From Ochotona curzoniae (Eukaryota; Chordata; Mammalia; Lagomorpha; Ochotonidae): a stretch of 64,000 bases of DNA. Position numbers and translations under genes: made by a program. The notes under the pieces were generated by a model. That model was given only the letters and a program-made list of their open reading frames with translations, had not been told where the DNA came from and ran no database searches. The stretch is from NCBI RefSeq assembly GCF_017591425.1, contig NW_024465369.1, forward strand, positions 32,118,501-32,182,500, in the 5' to 3' direction. This document shows, piece after piece, positions 22,401-33,655 of the stretch. The first letter of the stretch is position 1. Each line of letters starts with the position of its first letter.

Positions 22401-23475
22401 GAAAGCAGTAGAGGATGGCCTAAAGACTTGGGACTCTGCACCTGCGTAGGAGATCTGGAAGAGACTCCTGGCTCCTGGCTTCAGATTGGCACAGCTCCAG
22501 TCATCGAGACCACTTGGGGAGTGAATCAACAGATCTTCCTCTCTGTCTCTCCTTCTGTATGTATATCTGCCTTTCCAATAAAAATAAATAAATCTTAAAA
22601 AAAAAAAACAAGACCCACACCTGTCACATTATACAAAAATCAGCTCTAAATGGATCAAGGATCTAAATCTACACCCAGAAATGATCAAACTATTAAAGGA
22701 AAACATAGGAAGCACTCTCCAAGAAATAGGAGGAGCGAAAGACTTCTTAGAAAAGAAGCCAAAAGCACAGGGAGTCAAAGACGAAATAAATAAATGGAAC
22801 TACATCAAACTAAAAAGCTGTACAGTAAGTGAAATAATTTACAAAGTGAAGTAGGAACCAACAGAATGGGAGAACATTTTTGCACACTACACAAGTGATT
22901 GGGGCCTAATATCCAGGATTTACAAAGAGCTCCAGAAACCCAAGAACAGTTTAAAAAAAAAATTGTGAAAAATATGGGCAAAGGAAATGAACAGACATTT
23001 TTCAGGACAGATTGAAATGGCTAACAGACATGTGAAAAGATGCTCAGACTCCCTAGCCATCAGAGAGATATGAATGAAAACCACATTTAGGTACCATTTA
23101 ACTCCAGTGAGATTGGTCTACATTCAGAACTCTACTAATAACACCTGCTGGGTGTGGGGAGAAAGCTACCCTCCTTCACTGCTGGTGGGTGTGTAGGCTA
23201 GTAAAACCACTATGGAAATCAGTATGGAGAGTGCTTAGAGAATTGCAAATAAACCTGCCATGTGATCCAGCTATCCCACTCCTAGGAATACCCAAAGGAA
23301 ATGAAAACTACATATGAGAAGGGGATCTATAATCCTGTATTTACAGCAGCACAATCTACAGTAGCAAAGATATGGAAACAATCCAGATGCTTATCCAAAA
23401 AGGACTGGTTAAAGAAACTGTGGTACATCTACTCCATAGTATATTACTGAGCCATTAAAAAGAATGAAACTATAC
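19490..23475 (+). pseudogene. L1 ORF2 remnant (endonuclease-reverse transcriptase)
   Basis: ORF2 encodes the nicking endonuclease and reverse transcriptase that copy L1 RNA at the target site. The N-terminal endonuclease start is visible as LTFNVNGLNSSIK (about 19,530-19,570). The pre-RT segment contains [14 protein letters not shown] (about 20,870-20,910). The RT active-site box FADD is encoded at 21,545-21,556. The C-terminal part reaches an AGAATGAAAC stretch near 23,460. Fragments fall in all three frames with many stops. A SINE at 22,282-22,609 splits the region. Nothing here could be translated into a full enzyme. Confidence 0.88.
22272..22619 (+). mobile_element. CSINE inserted into the L1, 10-bp target-site duplication
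   Basis: AAGACCCACA is present at 22,272-22,281 and 22,610-22,619. Between them lies a full CSINE with AGCCTAGCAGCTAAAG head and CCAATAAAAATAAATAAATC tail. L1 sequence resumes directly (ACCTGTCACATTATAC), so the SINE is younger than the L1. Confidence 0.95.
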
Positions 23476-23481
23476 CAGGGA

Positions 23482-23590
23482 GCTGTCAACTGTTTTCCAC
23501 AAAGCACCAATTTTACAATCCCATCATTTGTGTAAGACAGCTTCTACATCCTCACCCACTTCCACTATTATCAGTCTTTGCTTTTTATTT
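23482..23590 (-). mobile_element. Antisense L1 ORF2/3' fragment
   Basis: CAACTGTTTTCCACAAAG, CAATTTTACAATCCCATC, CTTCTACATCCTCACCCAC and TATTATCAGTCTTTG are the reverse complement of the L1 segment around GGTGAGGATGTAGAA..GGAAAACAGTT. It could be a separate older L1 or the 3' part of a twin-priming inversion of the L1 to its left. Confidence 0.75.
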
Positions 23591-23593
23591 TTA

Positions 23594-23925
23594 TTTTTTT
23601 AAGACTTATTTATTTTTATTGCAAAGTCAGATATACAGAGAGGAGGACAGACAGAGAGGAAGATCTTTCATCTGATGATCTACTCCCCAAGTGAACGCAA
23701 CAGCCGGTGCTGTGCCGATCTGAGGCGGGAAACCAGGAACTTCTTCTGGGTCTCCCACACGGGTGCAGGGTCCCAAAGCTTTGGGCCGTCCTCGGCTGCT
23801 TTCCCAGGCCACAAACAGGGAGCTGGATGGGAAGTGGAGCTGCCAGGATTAGAACCGGCGCCCATATGGGATCCTGGAGCGTTCAAGGTGAGGACCTTAG
23901 CCAGTAGGCCACGCCGCTGGGCCCT
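23594..23925 (-). mobile_element. Young CSINE, minus strand
   Basis: TTTTTTTAAGACTTATTTATT, GCAAAGTCAGATATACAGAG, ACCGGCGCCCATATGGGATCC and ACGCCGCTGGGCCC mark the subfamily with AAAGTCAGATATACAG. Several CpGs remain, consistent with youth. Confidence 0.93.
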
Positions 23926-23967
23926 ACTTTTGTTTTTTTTTTTAAGGAATTTGAAATGTTTTTGCCA

Positions 23968-24245
23968 CTTTTACTTATTTATTTGAAAGGTAGAGAGAGA
24001 AATCTTCCTTGTGCTGGTTCACTCCCCAAATACCTAGAAGAGCCAGAGCTTGGCTAGGTGAAAGCCAGTAGCCCAGATCTTAATCTAGGTCTCCAGGAAG
24101 GAATCCAAGTACTGGATCCATCATCTGCTGCTTCCCAGGATATACCCTGGGAGCAAATTGGGTAGGAAGCAGGACTGCTGCTAGAATCAGGGCACTTGAA
24201 TATGAAACATAGGCATCCCAAGGGACTGCTGCATCACCTGGCAGT
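23968..24245 (-). mobile_element. Old CSINE, minus strand
   Basis: TTACTTATTTATTTGAAAGG, GTGCTGGTTCACTCCCCAAAT, TAGGTCTCCAGG and CTGCTGCATCACCTGGCAG are present in reversed SINE order. Confidence 0.75.
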
Positions 24246-24469
24246 GTTTTCCATGTGGGCACTATGATGTGTAGTAGAATCTCAATGGGATTATAGCTCA
24301 CATATCCCTGATTTATGAGATTGTGCAACCATGTGGATGTTCTGTCCATTTTAGACTTCTTTAGTGATATGCCCACTTTTAGTTGGTTCTAGATAGCATT
24401 AGTTATATGTGCTGTAAACATCTTCTACACCAGGTGATCCGTGCTTTTATTTCCCTTAAAATGCCTCCA

Positions 24470-24771
24470 ATGGGAAAGGCAAATGTGTGTCATTTTAACA
24501 AAGTACAATTTCTCCATCCGTTGATTCACTTCCCAAGCAGCCGCAGTGGCTGGAGCTAAGCTAATCTGAAGCCAGGAGCCAGGAGCTTCCTCCAGGTCTC
24601 CCACGCAGGTGCAAGGTCCCAAGGCTATGACCATCCTCAACTGCATTCCCAGGTCACAGATAGGGAACTGGATGGGAAGCGGGGCCACTGAGATTAGAAC
24701 CGGTGCCCATGTAGGATCCTGGCATGTGGAAGGCAAGGACTTTAACTGCTACACTATTGAGTGGGGCCCCA
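24470..24771 (-). mobile_element. CSINE, minus strand
   Basis: CATCCGTTGATTCACTTCCC, GAGCTTCCTCCAGGTCTCCCAC, CTGCATTCCCAGGTCACAG and TACACTATTGAGTGGGGCCCC identify it. The A-tail end is diverged. Confidence 0.85.
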
Positions 24772-25064
24772 TTTTGTTAATGTAATGAGTCACACTAGCT
24801 TTCCAATGTTAAATCAGTCTTAAATTGTTTTTAAAAAAAATCTAACTTTCTCAACTTATGTTATCCTTTTTCTTATTACTTGGTTTTTCTTATTAGATGT
24901 TTTAAATATATATCTATTAATACTTATGATGAGAGTCACATATTTGTCATTCTGTTTTTAATTTGTATTCACTAGAGGAACTATATATGTTGGTAATTTT
25001 TTAGGAAATGTTTTAGTTGTGTATTCATTTTTCTTAATCTATGATTTCTATTTGTTAATAACTT

Positions 25065-25359
25065 CTGCAATAAACTTTTTTAAGACTTATTTATTTTTAT
25101 TGTAAAGTCAGATATACTGAGAGGAGGAGAGACAGAGAGGAAGATCTTCTATCCCCAAGTGACCGCCATGGCCAGTGCTGTGCTGATCCAAAGCCAGGAG
25201 CCAGGAACTTCCTCCAGGTCTACTGCATGGTTGCAGGGTCCCTAGGCTTTGGGAAGTGGAGCTACCAGGGTTAGAACCAGTATCTGTATGGGATCCCATC
25301 ATGTTCAAGGCCAGGACTTTAGCTGCCAGGCCACTGCACTGGGCCCTGCAATAAACTTT
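25065..25359 (-). mobile_element. Young CSINE, minus strand, 14-bp target-site duplication
   Basis: CTGCAATAAACTTT is found at 25,065-25,078 and 25,346-25,359 around a reversed element (TTTAAGACTTATTTATTTTT, AAAGTCAGATATACTGAG, CACTGCACTGGGCCC). A block of about 50 bp around the CCGTCCTCGACTGCTTTCCCAGG region is missing, so it is slightly short. Confidence 0.95.
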
Positions 25360-25424
25360 AACTTCATATTTTCTATTTCTTCCTATAAATTGTGGTTGAT
25401 TTTATTCCACAGATTTTTCCATTA

Positions 25425-25746
25425 TTTTATGTGTTGGAAAGGCAGAGCTACAGAGAAAAAGACAGACGAGGAAGGAAACACAGAAAAAAAAGTGTTCCAT
25501 CTGCTTTCTCACTCACCAGATGCTGCAGCTGCAGAGGCTGAGCCAAACCATAGTCAGGAGTTTCATACAGGTCTCCCAATGAGTGGTGGGGTCTAAGGAC
25601 TTGAGCTGTCTTTGGCTGCTTGCACATTAGCAGCAAGCTGGATTGGAAGTGGAGCAGCCAGGGCTTGAACTTGCACCCATGTGGGATGCTGGCATGGTGG
25701 GCAACAGCTTTCCTACTTTACCCACTGCACCACACAGTTGGCCCTG
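25425..25746 (-). mobile_element. Old CSINE, minus strand
   Basis: ATGTGTTGGAAAGGCAGAGCTACAGAG-like head of the reversed element, CATCTGCTTTCTCACTCACC, AGGTCTCCCAATGAG, TTGAACTTGCACCCATGTGGGATGC, ending CACCACACAGTTGGCCC. Confidence 0.8.
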
Positions 25747-26045
25747 CCCTTCATTTCTAATGCAGATTATCAATATACCTTTCTCTGCTGAGATTTGGTT
25801 TAGTTGTACTATGACCAGAGAACAAAATAGATATGATATGAAATTCTTGAAGATTCTTGAGACTTTATAGCCAAGCATATGACAATCTTTTATAGTTTCG
25901 ATGTGTTTAAAATTGAGCATATCCTGTATTCTTCTTATACATAGAAAGTGGAGTTTTTAAATCATTATATACATGCCTACTGACTTTTTAAAACTGCTTT
26001 TTCTATCATTTATGAAGAGAAGTGTATTTAAATTTCCCACTGTGT

Positions 26046-26325
26046 GAATGGTCATTTGGTACAGCAGCTAAGAGAACCATATTGCATTCTGAGTGGCTGG
26101 TTCAAGCCCAACTCCTCTACTCCCAATCCAGATTCTTGCTAATATGTACCCAAAGAAACAACAGATGATAACCCAAGTGGTTGGGCCTCTGCCAGCCATG
26201 TGAAAGACCCAGATTGAGCTTCTGGCTCCTGGCTTCACCTTAACCCACCCTGGGCTGTTGTAGGCATTTGGAAAATGAACCAGTAGATGAAGGATGTCTT
26301 TGTGCATCTTTTCCCTCTTTTGTTT
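26046..26325 (+). mobile_element. Old CSINE, plus strand
   Basis: GAATGGTCATTTGGTACAGCAGCTAAG, AACAGATGATAACCCAAGTGG, CTTCTGGCTCCTGGCTTC and GAACCAGTAGATGAAGGAT follow plus-strand SINE order. The tail is weak. Confidence 0.75.
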
Positions 26326-26999
26326 TGTCATTTTTGTTTTATATATTATAAGGCTATATTATATGTGTACAAACACTGTTGTCATTCTCATGTGACTGTC
26401 CAAGATAAAATATGCATTCTTGGCTTATCAAATCAGGAATCATTACTTAGACAATTCATACACCTTAAAACATTATTTATATCTACGTGTATGTGCATAT
26501 TTACCCTTGACTATATTCCCACTATTATATTTTAAATCCCATATATCATCTAAATACCACAAGACATGATTGCTATTGTTTTCAATGATTTTTTTTTCTT
26601 CCCACATCTCTGACCTGCTATTCTTTTGCCAAAAGAACACTCTTATGTTTCCTTTAGAGTGGGTCTGTGGCTATGATTTTTTATTTAATGAAAAATGTCT
26701 TTATTTTGCCTTCATTCCTGTAAGACATTCCTTATAATTGCCATATTCTATATTATAAATTCTTTCCTCTCAGCACTTTAAAAGATGAGACTTCGTTGTC
26801 TTCTGGTTCCCATTGTTTCTATTGAAAGGTCATCTGTAAGTCAAATTGTGGTCCCTTTGAAAACAATATGTCTTTTTCCTACTTTCAATATTTTTTAATA
26901 GCTTCACTGTGATGTGGTTCTCATTTATATTTTCTTATTCTCTTTGTAATTTGTTTATTAGATGCCAAAAATACATTTGCAAAATTATTTTTAAAGATA

Positions 27000-27438
27000 A
27001 TTTGAAGTGTGGGCTCATATTCCCTTTCTCCACAAAACACTAAATTTGATTGGGACATAGGTAAATTAGAACCACATAAATCCAAGTTCAGTGGCTATAA
27101 TGTGTTGAAACTGGCCTGAAATTCCCTGTAAGACAAATCTCCATCTGGTCTACTGTCTCTTGCAGTACAGATCTTTGTGATCCTGAATCAAGGTGTGTGT
27201 GTGTGTGTGTGTGTAGAAATTGATGCTAAAGACTCTGATTTTTGTTCTCAGAGCCCCAGATTGCTCAGCCTCAGAGTTTCTTAGTGAGCTATTAAGGAAT
27301 TAATAAATTTCTACAAGAAAAGTTGCTCCAAATAGTGAACTCTCTCATCTCAGAATTTCCATCTTTATCTAGACCTTGTATTTCTTTATTCTCTTTCTAG
27401 CCCTCTGGTTCCTTCAGTCAGGTACATTTTCAGTTTTG
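27000..27438. other. Unassigned AT-rich DNA with a short (GT)n
   Basis: A (GT)n run of about 22 bp lies at 27,193-27,214. The rest shows no family or exon that I recognise. Confidence 0.4.
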
Positions 27439-27439
27439 T

Positions 27440-27772
27440 CCTAGTCAGATATATATATATACACACACACACATATAGTGAGAGAAAGAGGGAGGAGGAG
27501 GAGAGAGAGAGGAATTCTTCCTTCCATTGATTCACACCCCAAGTGGCTGCAAAGGACAGAGCCAAGGTGATCTGAAGCCAGGAGCCTCTTTCGAGTCTCC
27601 CACACAGGTGTAGGGTCCCAAGGCCTTGTGCCATCCTCCACTGCTTTCCCAGGCCACAAGCAGGGAGCTGAATGGGAAGCAGGTCTGCCAGGATTAGAAC
27701 TGGCACCCATATGGTTTTCCAGCTCATTCAGAGCAAGGACTTTAGCTTCTAGACTACCACGCTGGACCCTAA
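27440..27772 (-). mobile_element. CSINE, minus strand
   Basis: CAGATATATATATATACACAC microsatellite-like head, TTCCATTGATTCACACCCC, CTTTCGAGTCTCCCACACAGG, AGGCCACAAGCAGGGAGC and TACCACGCTGGACCC. The AT/AC stretch arose in the SINE tail region. Confidence 0.88.
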
Positions 27773-29334
27773 ATTGTATATACCTTAAAATATATACATT
27801 TATATACATCATAATATGTACTATATAAATTGCATAACTGACAAAATATACATAGGAAATTTAGTACAACATATAAATGAGACCATGGAATATTACCCAC
27901 TGAAGTAAACCTAACAAACCATGTATTGATCACTAGGTGTGGGTAGAAGGAAGAATATGGAAGTCTTAAGAGCTTACCAGGCACCCTTCAAAAGAGAGTA
28001 GAAAACATGGATGACAGGACCAAGGAGGGGAGAAGCTAGAACAAATCCTTTGAACACTGAAGGTATTTGGCTTTACCTTGGGGCCCACGCCTGACTCCCA
28101 AGACCTATCAAGCATTAGCCTCACTAGCTTTTTATGAATCACCACATAAGGATAGGCTGTGGTGTCCTGAGAAGCAGTCTACAAGAGCTCCTAGAGTTGG
28201 ATGTGTCCTTGACTGGTACATCCGTGGCCATGAAGCCACTGGAACATCCCATTCATATGCTGGGCCTCTCGGGTCACTGACGCTTCACCTTCAGTTTCTA
28301 TTTGTGTCATAGGTCCGAGTAACATCACTTTTCTTTGAATCACTAGCAAATTCACAGCTTCACTCAAATGCTAACACACACAGAGTAGCATCAAAAAGAT
28401 CACGAAAAATGAAATAAAAGGATAAGCTCATTTTGGCCCCCAAGTTTGAAATTAATGCATAGGTTTTCCCCCAGAAAAATCATGGAAAATGTGTGTTATG
28501 AAAAAGACTGCTTGGATTTTATAGCTTCTTTGCAGAAATTATTTTAATTCTGTTTTCTATGAACTTTCTGATGTATCCTCATACAAGTTAGGTGTAACAA
28601 GAAAACCAATCTCACTGAGCTCCAGAAGATTCTCTAAGGCCTTGGCATTCTCTTCTTAACTATTTACAGCCTTATCCCATGCATTTCAGGTCAGGTTAGC
28701 AGTGATTAATATTTGTACATGCAGGTGGGTAGCTGATAATCATGTGACAAGACAGCAGTTCAACTGAAACTTTAAATACTATCACAGCTTGCTAGAGATC
28801 TTGTAAAAATTGTCTGTGTCAAGGCTTCAGTCTGAGTAAAAAAATGTATTTATTTAAATAAATATCAAATGCTTGCTCTATGCCAAGAATTGGGTTAAAT
28901 TCACATCTCCAGCTGTATATGAACCCCTTACATTATTTTGTGGGTTTTTCTGCCCATACTTTCTTGCTAAAATAAGCCTTGTTAAACAGTTTCTCTATTC
29001 TTTTGATAAATACAAAGCACTCCACTTGATAAGATTTTCACACAAGGTTTACAGTGAAAAATCACTTGCTGCAGTACCTACCTTTTTGCTGGCTTTGGCT
29101 GCAGGGGATCAAAATGTCACTTCACATTTAACGGATACCATTCCCTCACTGGTAGTGCCCACTTGTTCCTGTCATATATATAGCTAAGACAAAATCTACG
29201 AATTTTTAGCTTCAGACGTAAGAATGCAAGATGGAGAATCTGAGTCATCTAAATATTTCCCTTGCTCCAGAGGGCAGGAAGAAGTATTAAGAATCAAAGT
29301 AGTCATCTTTTCTTCTTTAGAAATAAGAGAGAGC
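27773..29334. other. Unassigned DNA
   Basis: About 1.5 kb with no repeat that I can name. The segment 28,050-28,320 is less AT-rich, with an 81-codon plus-strand frame (28,067-28,312), but it has no splice pair or domain. Confidence 0.4.
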
Positions 29335-29596
29335 AAAGTGGGCATTGAGATTTCTTCATCCCATATTCCAGTTCCTAGGTTCAGTTCTCAACTCAGGCTC
29401 CTGATTCCAGCTCTCTGCTAATGCAGATCCAGCAAAGCAGCCACTGACACCTGTGTGGGAGCTCCAGATTGAATTTCTGGCTCTTTAGATAAGGATCCTC
29501 CCCAGTCCCAGCCATTGCTGTGTTTGGGAAGTGAACCCGCAGAGGAGAGTGCATGTGTATGTGTGTGTGTCAGATTAAAAAAAAAGAAGAAATAGA
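29335..29596 (+). mobile_element. Old CSINE, plus strand
   Basis: GGGCATTGAGATTTCTTC, CATCCCATATTCCAGTTCC, GAATTTCTGGCTC, CCAGCCATTGCTGTGTTTGG and GTGAACCCGCAGAGG followed by a TG-rich tail. Confidence 0.65.
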
Positions 29597-29599
29597 ATA

Positions 29600-30693
29600 G
29601 AAATGTGGAGGTACTTAGAACCCAACATGAAAAACAATAACTTCTAAACCAATGTTTCTCCAAGAGCCACCAGCTTAGTGTACCTTGGCCACTCGCTGTA
29701 ATTGGTACCAAAGCCCTTTCTCAGGCCACCTCGGATCAAGGCAGTCAGAGCCTCTGGAGAGAGGGGGCGGAAATACCCAGACTCCTGAGTGATTCCCATG
29801 CACAAGTAGGAAAAGCCTGCTGCCATCCTTAAGGATTAAGTTAATTTACATGTTAGTTCATTTGACTTCAAATGAACTAAAACGTGGATTTAAACTAGTA
29901 TGCAAAATATTAAAGTCTAGTTGATTAAAAGGCAGGTCCTCTCTCCCTTCCCGCCCACTTCTCCCCAGCTGTCTTCCCTCTATCCCAGGGAAAGGGCCTC
30001 AGGCCTGAACTGACAGCAATGGAGACTGGCCGTGAGATGCAGAACTCACTATGTGGGAGCTCATGGCAAAGCTAAGGTCACTGAAAGCAAAAAAGCAAGG
30101 ACAGCAGAACATTGACAGTTCCATCGCAGACAGGGACAGCAAAAAAATCATGTACAGTCTGTAAAGATGAGTAATACTGGGACAATTTAGCTCTGCAATG
30201 GTATTTTCTTCCAAATTATCTCTGAAATTAGATTTCTCAATGATTGCAGGTGATGGTTGCACCTACCCGCATTACAATAAGTGGGTTCCTCTCCCCACTC
30301 CATCTCTTTCTAACATGTTCTCCATTAGCCTAAACGCAATCCAGCCAAGTGTCCGTATATTCCCCCTCTAGCCTATGCATCATCCTTGGCCAGATTCTTT
30401 CTCCACATTGTCCCTACACTCCTTCACCCTCTGCTGAGCTTTGCACAGAGAGGGGAAATTAACATCCTGGTCCTCCAAAGCCAAGCCACCTGCAGGGGAC
30501 GGCCATCAAACACACTTTGTGAGCATCCATCTTCAGGCCAAGTGCTCACTCTCTTACTCCGCTCTCCACCCACCCAAGAAGCCCTTGTCTCTGAGCTCAC
30601 TCTTAAAATACATTATTGAAAATAGTTTGCTAATGAGAAAGAGGTTCTTTTGGGAACATTAAAAAAAGGTGTTGATAAATTAATGTATTTTAA
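29600..30693. other. Unassigned DNA
   Basis: No family was recognised. It is fairly balanced in composition around 29,650-29,830 and 30,290-30,620, where short open frames occur on both strands. No splice-consistent exon was found. Confidence 0.4.
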
Positions 30694-30694
30694 A

Positions 30695-31107
30695 TCTTTT
30701 TCTTTTTTTACAATTTATTTGTTTACTTGAAAGAGCCAGAGAGAGATCAATATTCCATCTGCTGCTTCACTCTTCAGATGTTTTCCAATAGCCACGGCTG
30801 TACCAGTCCAGAGCCAGGAGCTTCTTCCAAGTCTCCAGCATGGGTGCAGGGGCACAAACACTTATGCCATCTTCAGCTGCTTTTCCACAACAACCATGGC
30901 TGAGCCAAAGACAGAAGTCAGAAGCCAGAATTTAGAAACCAGGAGCATCTTCCTGGTCTTCCACATGAGTAGCTCTTGGGCCCATCCTCCACTATTTTCC
31001 CAGGTACATTAAATTAGCAGAGAGCTGAATTGGAAATGGAACAGCCTGAACTTGAACCAGCATCCAGGCAGCAGCTTTACCCACTATACCACAGTGCCAG
31101 TCCCTTA
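30695..31107 (-). mobile_element. Over-length CSINE with internal duplication, minus strand
   Basis: The element is about 410 bp, longer than the usual 310-330. The segment with CCAGAGCCAGGAGCTTCTTCC..GGGTGCAGG..CATCTTCAGCTGCTTTTCC is followed by a second AGAAACCAGGAGCATCTTCC..GGGCCCATCCTCCACTATTTTCC before the normal end GCAGCTTTACCCACTATACC. This suggests a duplication of the middle or recombination between two SINEs. Confidence 0.75.
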
Positions 31108-31349
31108 AATCCTTTTTCAAAATAAGTACAAGTACCATGTGGATTTGAAGAAAGAAAGTAGCTGTCTTCATGGTTTTTTATTTCACATAGTAACCAAGAT
31201 AGCACTTAAATTACACCAAACTAAAAGGGAAGAGTGAGAAAGCAACATAATCATATATGTTTAAGGCTATCTACATTTTTCTGGCTATGAAACTGTTAGA
31301 TTTGCCAACCATCAGGGAAAGAATAACTCTGCCAAACATATGAAAAGAA
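31108..31349. other. Unassigned AT-rich DNA
   Basis: Nothing recognised. Confidence 0.4.
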
Positions 31350-31700
31350 TTTAGATGGCTTTTATTTTGGAGAGCCATGGTCATGGGCTTCCCTTCCCCA
31401 TGCAACACAAAGACAGGTGTGAGGGAGTGAGCTGCAGAGGAAGAAGAGCACAGAAGAGAGGGGGAAGGGGCTTTTTAAACTCTCCTTGACACGGAAGCCA
31501 AAACAGGGGTCTCCTCAACCATTATTGGTGAGGGGATATGGGTCTGTGTCCCTCATTGGTGCAATGGTGGTCTCACAGCTTGAGGGGCCTGCCAGAATTC
31601 TGCCATCCATTCAGGGTTTGGTTGGAAGCAAACTCTGCCCTTTTCTGGTTTCTGTGGTAGACATCAAAAACAGCAGAAACACATTTGTTCCCATTTCACT
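31350..31700 (-). mobile_element. Possible antisense LTR-type fragment
   Basis: TTTTATTTTGGAGAGCCATGG at the left would be a reversed poly-A signal region. It is followed by a GC-richer block with GAGGGAGTGAGCTGC and GAGAGGGGGAAGGGGC, and a TTTTTAAAC box. The arrangement recalls a solitary ERV LTR read backwards, but I cannot name a family and saw no flanking duplication. Confidence 0.3.
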
Positions 31701-32215
31701 ATTGACTTTATCAGGGAAAAAAAATGTTGGCGTTAAGGCAGATATATATGAAAATTAAGCTGGGACATTGTAGAAACTAATTCAGCATGAATTATTGGTT
31801 AATACCTGAGGGATAAAAAAAACATTAGGAAGAACATGAAATTAGACAATGTAGAAAGACTGTGTAAATTAAAGTTTTATTTCATGGCAACAAAAAAATA
31901 AATAAAACCCACATGAGAAAATGTTAAAATGCAACTAAGAGAATTTATCTTACTAAAAGTGAAAATAGATCTGCAGGTGGTGGATACAAAGGAGAAAGAG
32001 AACATGTGAAAGGGTTATATCACTCTATAGTAAATCAGCCCTCACTCCGCCAGCGAAATGATAGAGGGGAAACAACAACACATTCATTTAGAGAAGCCAA
32101 CCAAAGGTGGCTTTAATATGTGAATTCAGAACATATTTTGAATCATTCATTTTAACAAGAGATAGGTATTATGTTCTTGAATTCACTGTCATACCAGATC
32201 ATCAATTAAGAACTA
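31701..32215. other. Unassigned AT-rich DNA
   Basis: No recognised repeat or exon. Confidence 0.4.
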
Positions 32216-32541
32216 TTTAGGGTCTGGTACAATGGCTCAAGAGCTAAATTCTCACCTTGGAAGCCTCAGGATTTTATATGGGCACTGGTTCATGTCCCAA
32301 CTGCTCCATTTCCTATCCAACTCCCTGCCTATGGTCTGGGAAAACAGTGGAGGATGGCCCAAAGTTTTGTGATGCACCCAGGAAACTCAGAAGAAGCATC
32401 TGGCTCCTTGGATCAGCTCAGCTCAGCCCTAGCTATTGCAGCCATTTAGAAATGAACCAGCAGATAGAAACTCTTTCTTTCTGTAAATTTGATCTGCCTT
32501 TCCAATAAAAATAGATATATTAAAAATAAGAAAACTATTTA
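32208..32541 (+). mobile_element. CSINE, plus strand, imperfect target-site duplication
   Basis: GAACTATTTAG before the head and GAAAACTATTTAG after the tail bracket the element. Head GGTCTGGTACAATGGCTCAAGAGC, B-box-like GGTTCATGTCC, end CCAATAAAAATAGATATATT. Confidence 0.88.
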
Positions 32542-33655
32542 GCATATCTTGTTATATGTAAAACATTCAACTCAATACAGAGCCTTGGGTATGACACAGA
32601 TTGGGCATTCTGGGTCTAGTTAAGCATCTTTCTTCACATTGATAAGAACTCCTTTTCCAAAATGAGTTTTTCACTCATTCATCTGTGCATTTACCCATTG
32701 TTTCTCTAATATGTAGCATGGCTCTGGGTCTTAGAATACAGTAGTGAACAAACAAAAAGCTGTGCCTTGTATCACCAATGTGACTTAGTGAAAGTTGAAA
32801 GATGGGTAATAAACAAACACTAAGCCACAATAAATCCACCACGAAGTGTGTCTGAGGTTGCCAGCCCCTGGCTTGCTCAAGCAGTCAGGCTATAGACCGT
32901 ATCCTCCTGGCCCATCTACCCTGGTACCATCTTTGCTCTGAAGATGTTCCATTTGCTCCATGAATTGTATAGTCACTCTAAGTTTACATGAAAGCAGCCA
33001 GGATGATAGAGAACTGGGAGAGAGAGAGTGGATTGTAGTTTCTACAAGGTGATGAAAATGGCTCCAGTGGAGTGAGAGACATGGGGTAAAGGTTTTAGAC
33101 AGGTAAGACAACTGGCTGAGAGAATATGGTATCTGCATCCTTATTACAGAAATATCGAATAATACTAAAGAATAAAACAATAAAAGTTTTCTTCTTTTCT
33201 CTCCTGCTTATGTCTGTCTTTCCATAATTTCTTTTACATACTTTTATGTGTGTGTTTTCTTAGTGTGTATGTAAGTTGTGTCATTTTGTACATAGTATTT
33301 TTTGAGTCAACAATGAAATGATATTCTGTACTTTAAATATACATACTTTTGATTAAAAATAAAATAAAATAACTCATGGACATTTTTACATTCACATATA
33401 GACACAGTAGTCCACTTTGCAGGATTCCCTTTGCCCATCCAAACCAGTTCTGTTCTAGCGAAAGAAATGGTGGAGAAGCTGAAGCAGGTACAGAGATTAA
33501 ATCTCTCAGTAACAGAACTGATGCAGACTTTATATATCTCTCAGGCTAGAGCAACTGTCTAGAATAAAATATATGGAGAGACTGAAAGTACCCACAAAGC
33601 AAGCAAAGCAGATTAAGAATGATATAAAGAATAACAATAATGAAAATGGAAGAGG
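32542..33655. other. Unassigned DNA; likely ancient relic at 32,660-32,820
   Basis: TTCACTCATTCATCTGTGCATTTACCC followed by TAGAATACAGTAGTGAACAAAC is the layout of a widespread old mammalian relic (TTCATTCA..GATACAGCAGTGAACAAA). The rest is unassigned and AT-rich. Confidence 0.4.

Larger units (their letters stand above)
17240..23480 (+). mobile_element. Near full-length L1 retrotransposon (decayed)
   Basis: The 5' edge carries AAGATGGTGGCATAGG (17,247-17,262), similar to the start of mammalian L1s. Three 185-bp 5'UTR units follow, then an ORF1-like region (about 18,480-19,370), ORF2 from about 19,490, and the ORF2 C-terminal part to about 23,470. Without the inserted SINE it is close to 5.9 kb, the usual L1 size. 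The 3'UTR and poly-A tail are not seen; the sequence breaks into antisense L1-like DNA at about 23,480. ORF2 is interrupted by stops and shifts, so the element is dead. Confidence 0.9.
24246..27000 (-). mobile_element. Old antisense L1/HAL1-type sequence, broken by SINEs
   Basis: Between the SINEs the text resembles L1 ORF2 read backwards: ATCTCAATGGGATTATAGCTCACATATCCCTGATTTATGAG-like (24,275-24,320), GTATTTAAATTTCCCACTG (about 26,022-26,041), and a GAGACTTCGTTGTCTTCTGG..CATTGTTTCTATTGAAAGG block (about 26,787-26,830). The last block is a common motif of old antisense L1s. Exact limits and whether this is one element or several cannot be judged. Confidence 0.5.
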
